From: CAYUNI01 sp964446245
Lineage (GTDB): Bacteria; Patescibacteriota; Minisyncoccia; Phycocordibacterales; XYD1-FULL-46-19
NCBI GenBank assembly: GCA_964446245.1
Contig: CAYUNI010000001.1
Location: 1 to 55,149 of the forward strand
Length of the DNA stretch: 55,149 nt
Reading direction: 5' to 3'
Below, piece by piece: positions 1-7,908 of this stretch. The position numbers were made by a program, and so were the translations under genes. Under the pieces are notes generated by a model. The model had not been told where the DNA came from, searched no databases, and saw nothing but the letters and a program-made list of their open reading frames with translations. Numbering within the stretch: the stretch's first letter is position 1; each line of letters opens with the position of its first letter.

Positions 1-609
1 CTTAAATTAGTCTCGCCCCTTCAAGGCAAGTTTAATCTTTATAATCTTCTTAGCGCTATTACTTATGTCAAAAGTCAGGGGGTTCGGGATGATGCTATTA
101 AGAAAGCGGTAGCCGAAATTGATTTGATTGCTGGTCGAATGGAAAAGATTATTTCTGGAAATCCAAAGCAAGATTTTACCGTCATCGTTGATTATGCCCA
201 CACTGCCGATTCAATGCGACAGGTTTATGAGGCTTTTGCCGATCGGAGGAAGATTTGTGTTTTCGGGGCAACCGGCGGTGGGCGAGACAAGATAAAGCGA
301 CAAGTGATGGGGCAAGTCGCTGATCAAAATTGTTGGCGAATTGTTTTGACTGACGATGATGCTTATGATGAAGACCCAGCTAAAATTGCCGAGGAAATTG
401 CCGAAGGAATAAAAGAGACCCCATATGAAATTATTGTTGATCGTCGTTTGGCGATTCGTCGGGGATTGGAGATGGCTGAAGCTGGCGATGTCGTGCTTTT
501 GACCGGTAAGGGGACTGACCCCTATCTGATGGGCAAAAATGGCAAAAAGACGCCGTGGAGCGATTCGACTATCGCCAAGGAGGAGTTAGAAAGAATCTTG
601 GCGCGATAG
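1..609 (+). CDS. murE: UDP-N-acetylmuramoyl peptide ligase MurE, C-terminal part (5' truncated by window)
   Basis: This is the end of a Mur ligase that adds the third amino acid to UDP-MurNAc-dipeptide in cytoplasmic peptidoglycan synthesis. The frame is open from base 1, before the first ATG at 124, and reads GKFNLYNLLSAI (end of the central ATPase domain), then GRME and VDYAHTADSM, which are typical MurE signatures. The C-terminal ligase domain carries TDDDAYDEDP where diaminopimelate enzymes usually have a DNPR motif, so the third residue cannot be assigned with confidence. It ends with TAG at 607-609. The 5' part lies outside the window. The family call is secure; substrate specificity is open. 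Confidence 0.93.
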   Translation, partial: LKLVSPLQGKFNLYNLLSAITYVKSQGVRDDAIKKAVAEIDLIAGRMEKIISGNPKQDFTVIVDYAHTADSMRQVYEAFADRRKICVFGATGGGRDKIKRQVMGQVADQNCWRIVLTDDDAYDEDPAKIAEEIAEGIKETPYEIIVDRRLAIRRGLEMAEAGDVVLLTGKGTDPYLMGKNGKKTPWSDSTIAKEELERILAR

Positions 610-729
610 ATGGCTTTTTGGTAAAAAATACGCTAGACTGTTTTGGCGTCGATTGGAGGAATATCCCATTCATCCAAACCTTTCCAGATTAAATTAGTAA
701 TTGTTTATTGATAATTTGCGGTTATTTAT

Positions 730-802
730 GGGCCTGTAGTTCACCCGGTAGAACGCCTGCTTTGCAAGCAGGAGGTCAGCGGTTCGAGTCCGCTCAGGTC
801 CA
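730..802 (+). tRNA. tRNA-Ala (anticodon TGC)
   Basis: A 73-nt cloverleaf can be drawn by eye. The acceptor stem GGGCCTG pairs with CAGGTCC (one G-U). The anticodon stem CCTGC/GCAGG encloses loop TTTGCAA with anticodon TGC. The T arm contains GGTTCGAGTCC. The discriminator is A, followed by CA rather than a fully encoded CCA, so CCA is probably completed enzymatically. Confidence 0.95.
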
Positions 803-843
803 CAAAAAAATTATGCTGGGACACTTGGTGGCTTAGATTAAAA

Positions 844-894
844 AAGGTGAGGTTTGACCTCACCTTGAACAAAAAGGAGAGGCAAGGTCTCTCC
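844..894. other. Two consecutive hairpins downstream of tRNA-Ala
   Basis: A perfect 10-bp inverted repeat AAGGTGAGGT / ACCTCACCTT with a 3-nt loop lies at 844-866. A second hairpin GGAGAG / CTCTCC follows at 876-894. The first is preceded on the plus strand by a run of A, so on the minus strand it has the form of an intrinsic terminator, although no minus-strand gene ends here. The 610-981 gap otherwise holds only the tRNA. Confidence 0.55.
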
Positions 895-981
895 CCGGGT
901 AATAGGCAGGTCTCTTTGTGTGTTTATTAAAAAATATATATAATATAATTATTAGTAATTTTTAATTAAAAATTAAAAAAC

Positions 982-1896
982 ATGACGCCAGAAAATTCTA
1001 ATCCAATACCGATACAAGACCAAGAAGATTCAATTACAGATAAAAATGCTTCGCAAGATACTTCAAAAGATGTTGAACCGCAAGATCAAAAAACTACCAC
1101 GGAAGGTTTTAACGAGAAAAGAAGATTGGCTTCTCGTTTTGAAGATTTTTGTTATCGAATGGGAGATAGGATGTTTAGTGGTAATATTTTAAATAGAGAA
1201 GAACTTGATGTTATATCTCCAGAATGGACTGAAATTATTGATGAGGAACCTAAGGATAATAAAGGGAGAGAGGATGGTAATAGTGGCGATAACCTTAATC
1301 GGAGTAAAGGAGGGCTTGGTTGGGAAATGGGGCCAATGCAAAGAATACATCCCGCAGTGCTAGATTTTTCTAAAGCCAAATATGAAGATGACTATTATTT
1401 TAGGAAAATGTTGGAACACCCGGCGTTCAGAGAGAAAATCAATGGCAGTGGCATAGTGGTTGATATCGGTAATGGCGGGAATATGGCATTACGCATTGAT
1501 GCCCAGTTTTTACAAAGAAATGGTTTTAAGGGAAAAGTGATTGGAGTAGACCCATTCCGCAATTTTGATGAAGTAGACACTTCCAATGGATTAACTACAG
1601 AAGCAATAAAAAGAGATGGCCTTTCATACTTATTGGATCAACCCGATGGATCTGAAAATATCTTATGTTCTAACCTTGAGTATGAAATTATCGATAATAG
1701 AGATTATGCTAGAGCATTGGTAGAAGAAATATTGCGTGTTGTTCCGGAGGATGGCTTATTTATTTGTATTAATTCAAGCGCATTGTGTCCCATTGCAAAA
1801 AGCATATTTCCTTATTCATATGAAATAAAAGACGACGCAAATACCTATCTTTTTACAAAAAAGCCCATTACAGAAGCTGCGGGAGAGGCTATTTAG
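982..1896 (+). CDS. Methyltransferase-like protein, function unknown
   Basis: The product has 304 residues. The first 80 or so are polar, acidic and probably disordered. From about residue 155 there is a Rossmann-like core: GIVVDIGNGGN (residues 157-167) resembles SAM-binding motif I, a second strand VIGVDPF follows, and near residue 240 comes RALVEEILRVVPEDGLFICI, which matches the post-motif helix and strand of class I methyltransferases. The GNGGN loop departs from the usual GxGxG, so SAM binding is not assured. There is no strong Shine-Dalgarno site; the ATG follows an A-rich leader. It stands alone between tRNA-Ala and the Liv locus. It could equally be a degenerate methyltransferase fold with another role. 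Confidence 0.55.
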   Translation: MTPENSNPIPIQDQEDSITDKNASQDTSKDVEPQDQKTTTEGFNEKRRLASRFEDFCYRMGDRMFSGNILNREELDVISPEWTEIIDEEPKDNKGREDGNSGDNLNRSKGGLGWEMGPMQRIHPAVLDFSKAKYEDDYYFRKMLEHPAFREKINGSGIVVDIGNGGNMALRIDAQFLQRNGFKGKVIGVDPFRNFDEVDTSNGLTTEAIKRDGLSYLLDQPDGSENILCSNLEYEIIDNRDYARALVEEILRVVPEDGLFICINSSALCPIAKSIFPYSYEIKDDANTYLFTKKPITEAAGEAI

Positions 1897-2047
1897 TTAA
1901 ATTAAAAGAATTTGCCATAATTGGAATTTAATTTTGGGGTTAAGTCAGTGTTGTCTGCTGTGGTAGGAAAATACGTTCAAGCCATGTTCATTATCCTCCA
2001 CCAATTTTTTACTTTATTTTCTTCTTTAATTTCGTTAGAATGGTAAG

Positions 2048-2089
2048 ATGTCACTTTCAATCGGAATTGTGGCCTTGCCCCCCTATCTC
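2048..2089 (+). repeat. Displaced fragment of the ychF 5' end
   Basis: The first bases match the ychF start at 12872 at about 22 of 25 positions and translate as MSLSIGIV, the same as YchF. Differences fall mostly in third codon positions. The frame continues only to a TAA 18 codons on. The fragment runs directly into the livK promoter. A better-preserved copy lies at 11796, so the whole Liv locus is bracketed by direct copies of this segment. Confidence 0.7.
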
Positions 2090-2102
2090 AATCTTGTATA
2101 AT
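2075..2102 (+). promoter_or_regulatory. Sigma70-type promoter of the first livK
   Basis: The -35 is TTGCCC (2075-2080) and the -10 is TATAAT (2097-2102), with a 16-bp spacer. The same promoter occurs before the second livK at 6501-6528. The expected start gives a leader of about 25 nt before ATG 2134. Confidence 0.75.
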
Positions 2103-2133
2103 TAATCTATTATAAAAGCTAAGTTAATTTTAT

Positions 2134-3219
2134 ATGTTTAAAACTAAGTGGATAGTGGGGATTGTGGTTTTGGCGCTGATTATTGGCGGGGTTTGGTATT
2201 ATGGGGGTCAGTCGACGGAGCCGAGTGTTGAAGCTATTAAAATTGGTTCCCTTTATGCCCAAACTGGTCCAGCTGCCAAATACGGTGCTATTTCCATGAC
2301 TGGGGTCAATGACGCTATCGAATATTTTAAAACCAAAAACCCTGGTGTTGAAGTGACCCTCGTCAATGAAGACTCTCAAGGTGATGCTAAACAGTCAACT
2401 ATCGCGGCTACTAAAATGGCCAATGTCGATCAGGTTGGTTTTTCTGTTTTGGGTACTAGTGCCGTTTCGGCAGCTGTAGCGCCGATCGCTGATCAATATA
2501 AAAAGATTTTTATTTCTGATGCGGCTTTGTTTGGTCTGACTAAAGATAAGCAGTATATGTTCCAAAACTTTATGCCTTCTCTGGGTGATGTGGCTACTCA
2601 GATCAATGCCAACAAAGACTGGAAAAAAGTGGCTATCATCTACATCAATGATGATTTTGGTAAAGTTTGGTCAGATAAAGTTGGAGCCAGTTTAGAAGCT
2701 GGTAAAACTAACCAAAAATTTTCTTTTGAAAAAACTGCCACCGAATTCAAGACTGATGCCCTAAAAGTAAAAAGTTTTAATCCCGATGTTTTGTTTGTCA
2801 TCGGCTATGGTCCAGCTCTCAATAATGCCTTAGCTGATTTGAAGTTGAACAAAGTCGAAAAGCCGACTATTGGTTACTTGTCTTGTACTTTGCCTGGAGT
2901 TTTATCAGATAAGAGATTTAGTTTGGAGGGTCAATATAGTTATGAATATCCAGAAGTAACGAATCAAGACATAAAGTCTTGGATGTTAGCCAAGGATAGA
3001 GAAATGAATACCTTTTATACCCTCGCCTTTGATAACACTATGCTGGCTTTGAATGTAGCCAAGGACTCTGGCAATAATCCCGAAAAGGCAGTTTCCCTGC
3101 TTCGGTCAGGTCAATATGATAGTCTCTGGGGTAAGGTGGCTTTTGCTGGTCAAAATAGTTTTGAACGCGACTTGATTCTCACTAAAATCGTTAATGGCGC
3201 TTGTGTGCCGGTGGAGTAA
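2134..3219 (+). CDS. livK: Branched-chain amino acid ABC transporter, substrate-binding protein (membrane-anchored) 1
   Basis: This is a periplasmic-binding-protein type I domain of the Leu/Ile/Val family, 361 residues. It would capture an amino acid outside the membrane and pass it to the LivH/LivM permease. Residues 4-25 form one hydrophobic segment with no lipobox cysteine or clear signal peptidase site, so I infer an uncleaved N-terminal anchor. The domain opens with IKIGSLYAQTGPAAKYG, the usual first strand and binding loop, and has an internal VAIIYINDDFGK strand typical of the family. Promoter and anchor are nearly identical to those of the copy at 6559, while the ligand-binding domains diverge. 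An intrinsic terminator follows directly. The ligand is not deducible. Confidence 0.9.
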   Translation: MFKTKWIVGIVVLALIIGGVWYYGGQSTEPSVEAIKIGSLYAQTGPAAKYGAISMTGVNDAIEYFKTKNPGVEVTLVNEDSQGDAKQSTIAATKMANVDQVGFSVLGTSAVSAAVAPIADQYKKIFISDAALFGLTKDKQYMFQNFMPSLGDVATQINANKDWKKVAIIYINDDFGKVWSDKVGASLEAGKTNQKFSFEKTATEFKTDALKVKSFNPDVLFVIGYGPALNNALADLKLNKVEKPTIGYLSCTLPGVLSDKRFSLEGQYSYEYPEVTNQDIKSWMLAKDREMNTFYTLAFDNTMLALNVAKDSGNNPEKAVSLLRSGQYDSLWGKVAFAGQNSFERDLILTKIVNGACVPVE

Positions 3220-3240
3220 TAATATTTTAGATTAGATCTC

Positions 3241-3270
3241 AAAAACCGCTTCAGAGATGAGGCGGTTTTT
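3241..3270 (+). terminator. Intrinsic terminator after first livK
   Basis: Perfect 9-bp stem AAAAACCGC / GCGGTTTTT with a 12-nt loop, ending in a T run. A near-identical copy follows the second livK at 7719-7750. Confidence 0.85.
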
Positions 3271-3313
3271 GGTGCAGAAAGATTCTATGATATTATTTAG
3301 TTAGGTATTTTGC

Positions 3314-3350
3314 TAATTACTTAATACTCTATTACTCTACTACTTACTGC
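3314..3350 (+). repeat. TACT-type intergenic repeat, copy 1
   Basis: This block is built from imperfect TACT/TTACT units (for example TACTCTATTACTCTACTACT) just before livH. Related blocks lie at 4258, 4678, 5590 and 11009, alternating in orientation. No Shine-Dalgarno site is present within it. Confidence 0.7.
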
Positions 3351-3356
3351 TTGTTT

Positions 3357-4244
3357 ATGTTTTACCAAATCCTAACCAATGGTCTTATCGCTGGCGCTAT
3401 TTATGCTCTCGTTGCGGCGGGTTTTTCTTTAATCTATTCCACGACTAAATTTGTTCACTTTGCTCATGGAGCAGTAATTGCCATGTCGGCTTTTATGCTC
3501 TATTTTTTCTACTCAGTTCTAGGGTTAAATTTTTATCTTTCGTCTGGACTCACTATTTTATCAGCAATAATTATTGGTCTGTTGGTAGATACTTTAGTTT
3601 ATCGTCCTTTGCGCAAAAGGCGAGCGTCTAATGCTATTATTTTAATCGCTAGTGTTGGTGCTTTGATTATTATTGAATCCCTGAATCAAATATTTTTTGG
3701 GGCTGATGTGAAATCTATTAATTTTCTTAATAATAGCGCTAGCCTAAATTTTGGTCCGATAGTGATCACTCCGCTTCAGATCTTTATTATTTTTTCTTCT
3801 CTTATTCTTTTGGTTCTTTTGTTTTCTTTTATGAAATTTAGCAAATTGGGAAAAGCGATGCGAGCTGTGGCGGACAATAAAAATGTCGCGGAAATAGTTG
3901 GAATTTCCGCTGAGAAAATTTATCGTTGGTCATTTATAATTGGCTCGGCGATTGCTGGTTATGCAGCGATTTTGATTGCGTTGGAGCAAAATATAGAGCC
4001 GACTATGGGTACTTCACTGATGATCAAAGGCTTCACTGCTTCGGTGATTGGCGGGATCGAAAGTGTCCCCGGGGGTGTGTTGGGGGCTTTTGTTTTGGGT
4101 TTGGTTGAGAATTTTGGCATCTGGTTTTTGCCGTCTTCTTACAAAGACGCAATTGCCTTTGTCGTTCTTTTCATTTTCTTGCTTATTCGACCAGAAGGTA
4201 TTTTAGGAATGAAGAAAAATTTTGGTAATAATAAAACAATATAG
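3357..4244 (+). CDS. livH: Branched-chain amino acid ABC transporter permease LivH
   Basis: Integral membrane permease of about 295 residues, one half of the channel for branched-chain amino acids. About eight hydrophobic segments are visible. The start LTNGLIAGAIYALVAAGFSLIY and the following FAHGAVIAM segment are LivH hallmarks. The cytoplasmic loop GKAMRAVADNKNVAEIVGI contains the EAA-like coupling region that contacts the ATPase. I chose ATG 3357 over the TTG two codons upstream. It is separated from livM by the four-helix-bundle gene and by two repeat blocks. Confidence 0.93.
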   Translation: MFYQILTNGLIAGAIYALVAAGFSLIYSTTKFVHFAHGAVIAMSAFMLYFFYSVLGLNFYLSSGLTILSAIIIGLLVDTLVYRPLRKRRASNAIILIASVGALIIIESLNQIFFGADVKSINFLNNSASLNFGPIVITPLQIFIIFSSLILLVLLFSFMKFSKLGKAMRAVADNKNVAEIVGISAEKIYRWSFIIGSAIAGYAAILIALEQNIEPTMGTSLMIKGFTASVIGGIESVPGGVLGAFVLGLVENFGIWFLPSSYKDAIAFVVLFIFLLIRPEGILGMKKNFGNNKTI

Positions 4245-4257
4245 GAAAGCAAAAACA

Positions 4258-4306
4258 AGTAGTAAAAGTAATAAGTAATAGAGTAGTAAAAGTATTAAAT
4301 AGTAAA
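4258..4306 (+). repeat. AGTA-type intergenic repeat (inverse of TACT), copy 2
   Basis: AGTA/AGTAATAAGTAATAGAG units run up to the ATG at 4307. The block is the reverse complement of the TACT family and could pair with the TACT block at 4678-4720, enclosing the four-helix-bundle gene. No Shine-Dalgarno site is seen before ATG 4307. Confidence 0.7.
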
Positions 4307-4669
4307 ATGACAACAATAAAAAAATTTACTGAAATTATCGCTTGGCAAAAGGCTCACGAGTTAGCTTTATTTATTTATTTGATTACAAATAAATTTCCTC
4401 GTTCAGAAGAATTTGGACTATCAAGTCAGATGAGAAGGGCGGCCGTGTCTGTCCCGTCAAATATAGTCGAGGGCTTTAAAAGAAAATCAGTGAAAAATGG
4501 GGTAAATTTTTACAATATTGCGGAGGGTTCTCTTGAAGAATTAAAATATCAGGTTTTATTATCGAAAGATTTAGGGTATATTTCAGAAGAGACTTACGAT
4601 GGATTTGAAAAAGATTCTGACGAAGTCGGTCGGCTTTTGTTTAGCTGGAAAAGATCTCAAAAGATTTAA
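4307..4669 (+). CDS. Four-helix-bundle protein (23S rRNA intervening-sequence protein family)
   Basis: A 120-residue protein of the S23/IVP four-helix-bundle family. The signature is clear: IIAWQKAHELALFIY at the N-terminus, FGLSSQMRRAAVSVPSNIVEG (residues 44-64) and a later NIAEGSLEELKYQVLLSKDLGYI helix pair. Family members occur inside 23S rRNA intervening sequences and also free-standing; their biochemical role is poorly known. The fold is the same as that of Avd in the DGR at 23143, but the two sequences are clearly distinct. It interrupts the livH-livM order and is flanked by inverted AGTA/TACT blocks, which suggests it entered as a unit. Confidence 0.9.
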   Translation: MTTIKKFTEIIAWQKAHELALFIYLITNKFPRSEEFGLSSQMRRAAVSVPSNIVEGFKRKSVKNGVNFYNIAEGSLEELKYQVLLSKDLGYISEETYDGFEKDSDEVGRLLFSWKRSQKI

Positions 4670-4677
4670 TTTTTTCT

Positions 4678-4720
4678 CACTACTCAATTATCTTTACTAC
4701 TTACTACTTATTACTTATTC
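4678..4720 (+). repeat. TACT-type intergenic repeat, copy 3
   Basis: Units such as TTTACTACTTACTACTTATT lie between the four-helix-bundle gene and livM, ending at the livM ATG. It is inverted relative to copy 2 at 4258-4306. Confidence 0.7.
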
Positions 4721-5593
4721 ATGCTTTCTGCTTATTTGATCCACATCCTAATTCTCCTTGGCATCTACTTGATTTTGGCAGTTTCACTTCAAATTTCCAT
4801 CGGCTATTCCGGAATGCTTAATTTAGGTCATATCGCTTTTTATGGTTTGGGGGCTTATACCTCGGCTCTCTTGGCTTTGTCGGGAGTACCGTTTTTAGTC
4901 TGCCTTTTGGCGGCGGGATTGGTTTCTCTTGCTGGGGGATTTCTTTTGGCTTTACCGACTGATAAAATAAAAGGGGATTATCTGGCTCTGGTGACGATGG
5001 GTTTTTCGTTTATTATTTATAGTTTACTGTTGAATCTTGATTGGCTGACGCGTGGTCCCCTTGGTTTGCCCGGTATTCCTCGGCCAAATATCTTTGGTTT
5101 TAATTTTTCCGACAATCTGAGTTATTTAGGATTGGTTTTTGTGATAGCGTTGGCAACTTATTTTTTTGTTAAAAGATTGGCGAGCTCACCTTTTGGCAAA
5201 CTGATGGAAGCGGTGAGAGACGATGAGTTGGGCGCAAGAATTCTAGGCAAAAATACTTTTAAGATAAAAAGTATCTCCCTTGCTTTAGCTGCCTTTTTTG
5301 CGGGTATCGCGGGAGCGCTCTATGGGAGTTATATTACTTTTATTGATCCGTCGTCTTTTTCGTTGATGCAAATTATTCCAATTATTTCTATCGTCATTGT
5401 TGGTGGCCTAACTTCTCTAGAAGGTACGGTTGTGGCGACGATTGTTCTTATATTTATACCTGAAGGGCTACGTTTTGTTGGTTTCCCGTCATCTATTCTT
5501 GGCCCAATGCGACAGGTTATTTATGCCCTTATCTTATTATTAATTTTAGTCTACCGTCCTCGTGGATTTTGGGGCAAGGTTGAATTGGAATAG
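4721..5593 (+). CDS. livM: Branched-chain amino acid ABC transporter permease LivM
   Basis: Second permease subunit, 290 residues with about eight membrane segments. The region SLQISIGYSGMLNLGHIAFY near residue 22 is the LivM signature, followed by GDYLALVTMGFSFI and by RGPLGLPGIPRP. The coupling loop GKLMEAVRDDELGARILG sits near residue 160, and the C-terminus VYRPRGFWGK is typical. It lies 51 bp after the four-helix-bundle gene. It is shorter than the E. coli protein, which has extra N-terminal segments, but similar to many bacterial LivM proteins. Confidence 0.93.
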   Translation: MLSAYLIHILILLGIYLILAVSLQISIGYSGMLNLGHIAFYGLGAYTSALLALSGVPFLVCLLAAGLVSLAGGFLLALPTDKIKGDYLALVTMGFSFIIYSLLLNLDWLTRGPLGLPGIPRPNIFGFNFSDNLSYLGLVFVIALATYFFVKRLASSPFGKLMEAVRDDELGARILGKNTFKIKSISLALAAFFAGIAGALYGSYITFIDPSSFSLMQIIPIISIVIVGGLTSLEGTVVATIVLIFIPEGLRFVGFPSSILGPMRQVIYALILLLILVYRPRGFWGKVELE

Positions 5594-5630
5594 TAAGTAA
5601 TAAAAGTAGTAGGGTAGTAAGTAGTAAAGT
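5590..5630 (+). repeat. AGTA-type intergenic repeat, copy 4
   Basis: AGTAAGTAATAAAAGTAGTA units begin at the livM stop codon. Together with copy 3 this places livM between inverted TACT/AGTA blocks. Confidence 0.7.
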
Positions 5631-5679
5631 GCAGAAGAAAAGACAAAAATAGCTAGACAGTTTTTATTGCAAAAATATT

Positions 5680-6465
5680 ATGACAAAATCTGATAAAAAT
5701 ATCTTAATTGTTGATAATTTGAAGAAATCTTTTGGCGGGATATTGGCTGTCGATGATTGTTCTTTTGGTGTGGAACGAGGGAAAATCACAGCACTTATCG
5801 GGCCGAATGGTTCAGGCAAGACGACAGTTTTTAATTTAATCTCTGGGGTTGCTAAGGCAGATAATGGAAAGGTGTTGTTCGATGGGCACAGTCTTACCCG
5901 GCTTAAACCAGAAACTATTTCTAATCTTGGTATTTCGAGGGTTTTTCAACAGTCACGACTTTTTGCCAATCTTACGGTTGAAGAAAATTTACTAGTCGCT
6001 TTTGACAATGAAGATCAAAAATTTTGGGCTAGTTTTTTTGGAGAATGGTGGAATAAATCACTTTTTTCTAAAACTGAAAAAGAGAATGATGACAAGAAAA
6101 GAGTTATAGATGATTATTTAAAGCTCGTCCGTCTTGAACAGATGAAAAATCAACGGGCTCGTGATTTGAGTTTTGGTCAGAAGCGACTGGTAGAAATTTT
6201 GCGCGCTTTGATTAATCCCCACAACTTATTGATTCTTGATGAACCAGTGGCTGGCGTGACACCTGAATTGCGGGAAAAGATCAAAGAAATTTTGCTTGAT
6301 TTGCGGGCAAAAGGTGAGACTATTTTACTCATTGAACATGATATGAATTTTACTTTGAAAGTATCCGATCGGGTGATTGTAATGGATGCTGGCAAGGTGA
6401 TTGCTGATGGGACACCAGAAGAAATAAAACATAATCCGAAAGTCTTGGAGGCCTATTTGGATTAA
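5680..6465 (+). CDS. livG: Branched-chain amino acid ABC transporter ATPase LivG
   Basis: ABC ATPase of 261 residues. Walker A is GPNGSGKT (residues 41-48), followed by the Q-loop VFQQ, the signature LSFGQKR, Walker B LLILDEP with the PVAGVTPELREKI continuation typical of LivG, and the H-loop IEHDM. The C-terminal GKVIADGTPEEI segment is also diagnostic. It drives transport through LivH/LivM together with LivF, which lies unusually far away at 11046. Confidence 0.95.
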   Translation: MTKSDKNILIVDNLKKSFGGILAVDDCSFGVERGKITALIGPNGSGKTTVFNLISGVAKADNGKVLFDGHSLTRLKPETISNLGISRVFQQSRLFANLTVEENLLVAFDNEDQKFWASFFGEWWNKSLFSKTEKENDDKKRVIDDYLKLVRLEQMKNQRARDLSFGQKRLVEILRALINPHNLLILDEPVAGVTPELREKIKEILLDLRAKGETILLIEHDMNFTLKVSDRVIVMDAGKVIADGTPEEIKHNPKVLEAYLD

Positions 6466-6500
6466 GAAAAATAAGTAAAAGGTATCAATTGATCTAGCTC

Positions 6501-6528
6501 TTGCCCCCCTATCTCAATCTTGTATAAT
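6501..6528 (+). promoter_or_regulatory. Sigma70-type promoter of the second livK
   Basis: TTGCCC (6501-6506), a 16-bp spacer and TATAAT (6523-6528), practically identical to the promoter at 2075-2102 including the spacer. The preceding bases TATCAATTG may be a further worn remnant of the ychF 5' fragment. Confidence 0.75.
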
Positions 6529-6558
6529 TTAATCATTAAGAGGCTAAGTTAATTTTAT

Positions 6559-7683
6559 ATGTCTAAAACTAAGTGGATAGTGGGGATTGTGGTTTTGGTG
6601 CTAATTATTGGCGGGGTTTGGTATTATGGTTCTCAACCAAAAACTCCAGCTGAGACCGGGCCGATTAAGATAGGGGCTTTGTATGCTCTTACTGGCAATA
6701 ATGCTGTTTATGGTGTGATGATGAAAGCTGGAGTAGATCTTGCTGTAAAAGAGGTTAATGATCAAGGGGGAATTGATGGTAGACAAGTAGAGGTTGTTTA
6801 TGAAGATTCTCAGGCTCAGCCAGCTTTGGCTGTTGCCGGATATGAACGTCTGAAGCAACAGGGTATCAATATCGTAAGCACCGTGTTTTCCAATGTAATT
6901 TTAGCATTGTCTCCTCTCGCAACTAAAGATGGGGTCCTATTAATAAATAGTGGAGCGACAGCCGAAGATATTCCTAAGCAGGGCAATATGGTGATAAGCA
7001 CCATACCAACATCTTCAAAGGAGGTGAGGCCAATAGCTGAATACGCTGCTAAGAAATATAAAACCGCGGGGATTATCTATGTTGAGACCCAGTTTGGAAA
7101 AGACCAGGGTGAAGCATTCAAAAAATACTTTGAGGCTGCTGGCGGGAAAATTGTATCTAGCGAAAGTGCTCCACTTGACAGCAAAGATTTTCGAACATCT
7201 TTAGTGAAAATTAAAGCGAAAAATCCGGAAGTAATATTTATTGGCACTTTAGCCAAAGAAACTAGTTTGGTTATTAAGCAGGCTAGAGAGCAGGGAGTTG
7301 ATTCGCCTTTGTTAACAACCCAATCTTCAGTTACAGTTTCATCCCTAAAAGAACTTGGGACAATAGCTGATGGCTTAATTCTCTCAGGACCACGCTTTGA
7401 TCTTGGTAGTAACGATGAAAAGTTTAGTAATTTTAGAAACGCATTTAAGCAGGCTTATGGAAAGGACCCCGACTATGCCGCAACGACTTACTATGAATCA
7501 ACAAAAATGGTTATGGAAGCCATCGGAAAATGTGGTGGAACAGATCCTGTTTGTGTGAGTAAGTATGTTCGTGGTCTTAAAAATTATTCTGGAGTTTTGG
7601 GGTCCATTACTTTTGAAGGAACAACAGTCATCAAACCGATAGATATTAAGGTCTATAAAGATGGGGCTATTAGTACTCTTTAA
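6559..7683 (+). CDS. livK: Branched-chain amino acid ABC transporter, substrate-binding protein (membrane-anchored) 2
   Basis: 374-residue binding protein of the same family as the one at 2134. Its first 27 residues (an anchor starting MSKTKWIVGIVV) and promoter are almost identical to that gene, but the ligand-binding domain is different and closer to canonical LivK: IKIGALYALTGNNAVYG, then AVKEVNDQGGIDGRQVEVVYED, the usual N-lobe signature. Two cysteines near residues 325-333 (KCGGTDPVC) could form a disulfide. It is followed by a terminator also shared with the first copy. It probably binds a different ligand; this is inference. Confidence 0.92.
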   Translation: MSKTKWIVGIVVLVLIIGGVWYYGSQPKTPAETGPIKIGALYALTGNNAVYGVMMKAGVDLAVKEVNDQGGIDGRQVEVVYEDSQAQPALAVAGYERLKQQGINIVSTVFSNVILALSPLATKDGVLLINSGATAEDIPKQGNMVISTIPTSSKEVRPIAEYAAKKYKTAGIIYVETQFGKDQGEAFKKYFEAAGGKIVSSESAPLDSKDFRTSLVKIKAKNPEVIFIGTLAKETSLVIKQAREQGVDSPLLTTQSSVTVSSLKELGTIADGLILSGPRFDLGSNDEKFSNFRNAFKQAYGKDPDYAATTYYESTKMVMEAIGKCGGTDPVCVSKYVRGLKNYSGVLGSITFEGTTVIKPIDIKVYKDGAISTL

Positions 7684-7718
7684 AAATAATAGCTTAAACT
7701 TATAAAAGGCAATTGCCC

Positions 7719-7750
7719 AAAAAACCGCTTCAGAGATTAGGCGGTTTTTT
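7719..7750 (+). terminator. Intrinsic terminator after second livK
   Basis: 10-bp perfect stem AAAAAACCGC / GCGGTTTTTT with a 12-nt loop differing by about one base from the terminator at 3241-3270. Confidence 0.85.
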
Positions 7751-7856
7751 GGTTACAGCGGTTTTGTTTTGTCGTTAAATCTGCTTAAAACAAAGAGGTG
7801 AAAGGACACATTCAGCCAAAATACCCTTTTTTTGATTTTTAAACTTGCTGATATTT

Positions 7857-7888
7857 AAAAAAACGCCCTTGGGTAAGGGCGTTTTTTT
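7857..7888. terminator. Terminator between convergent livK genes
   Basis: Perfect 14-bp stem AAAAAAACGCCCTT / AAGGGCGTTTTTTT with tetraloop GGGT. T runs on both strands make it bidirectional. It ends the minus-strand gene at 7909 and backs up the plus-strand terminator at 7719. Confidence 0.88.
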
Positions 7889-7908
7889 AGTTAGCTCGAC
7901 AGTTTTAA

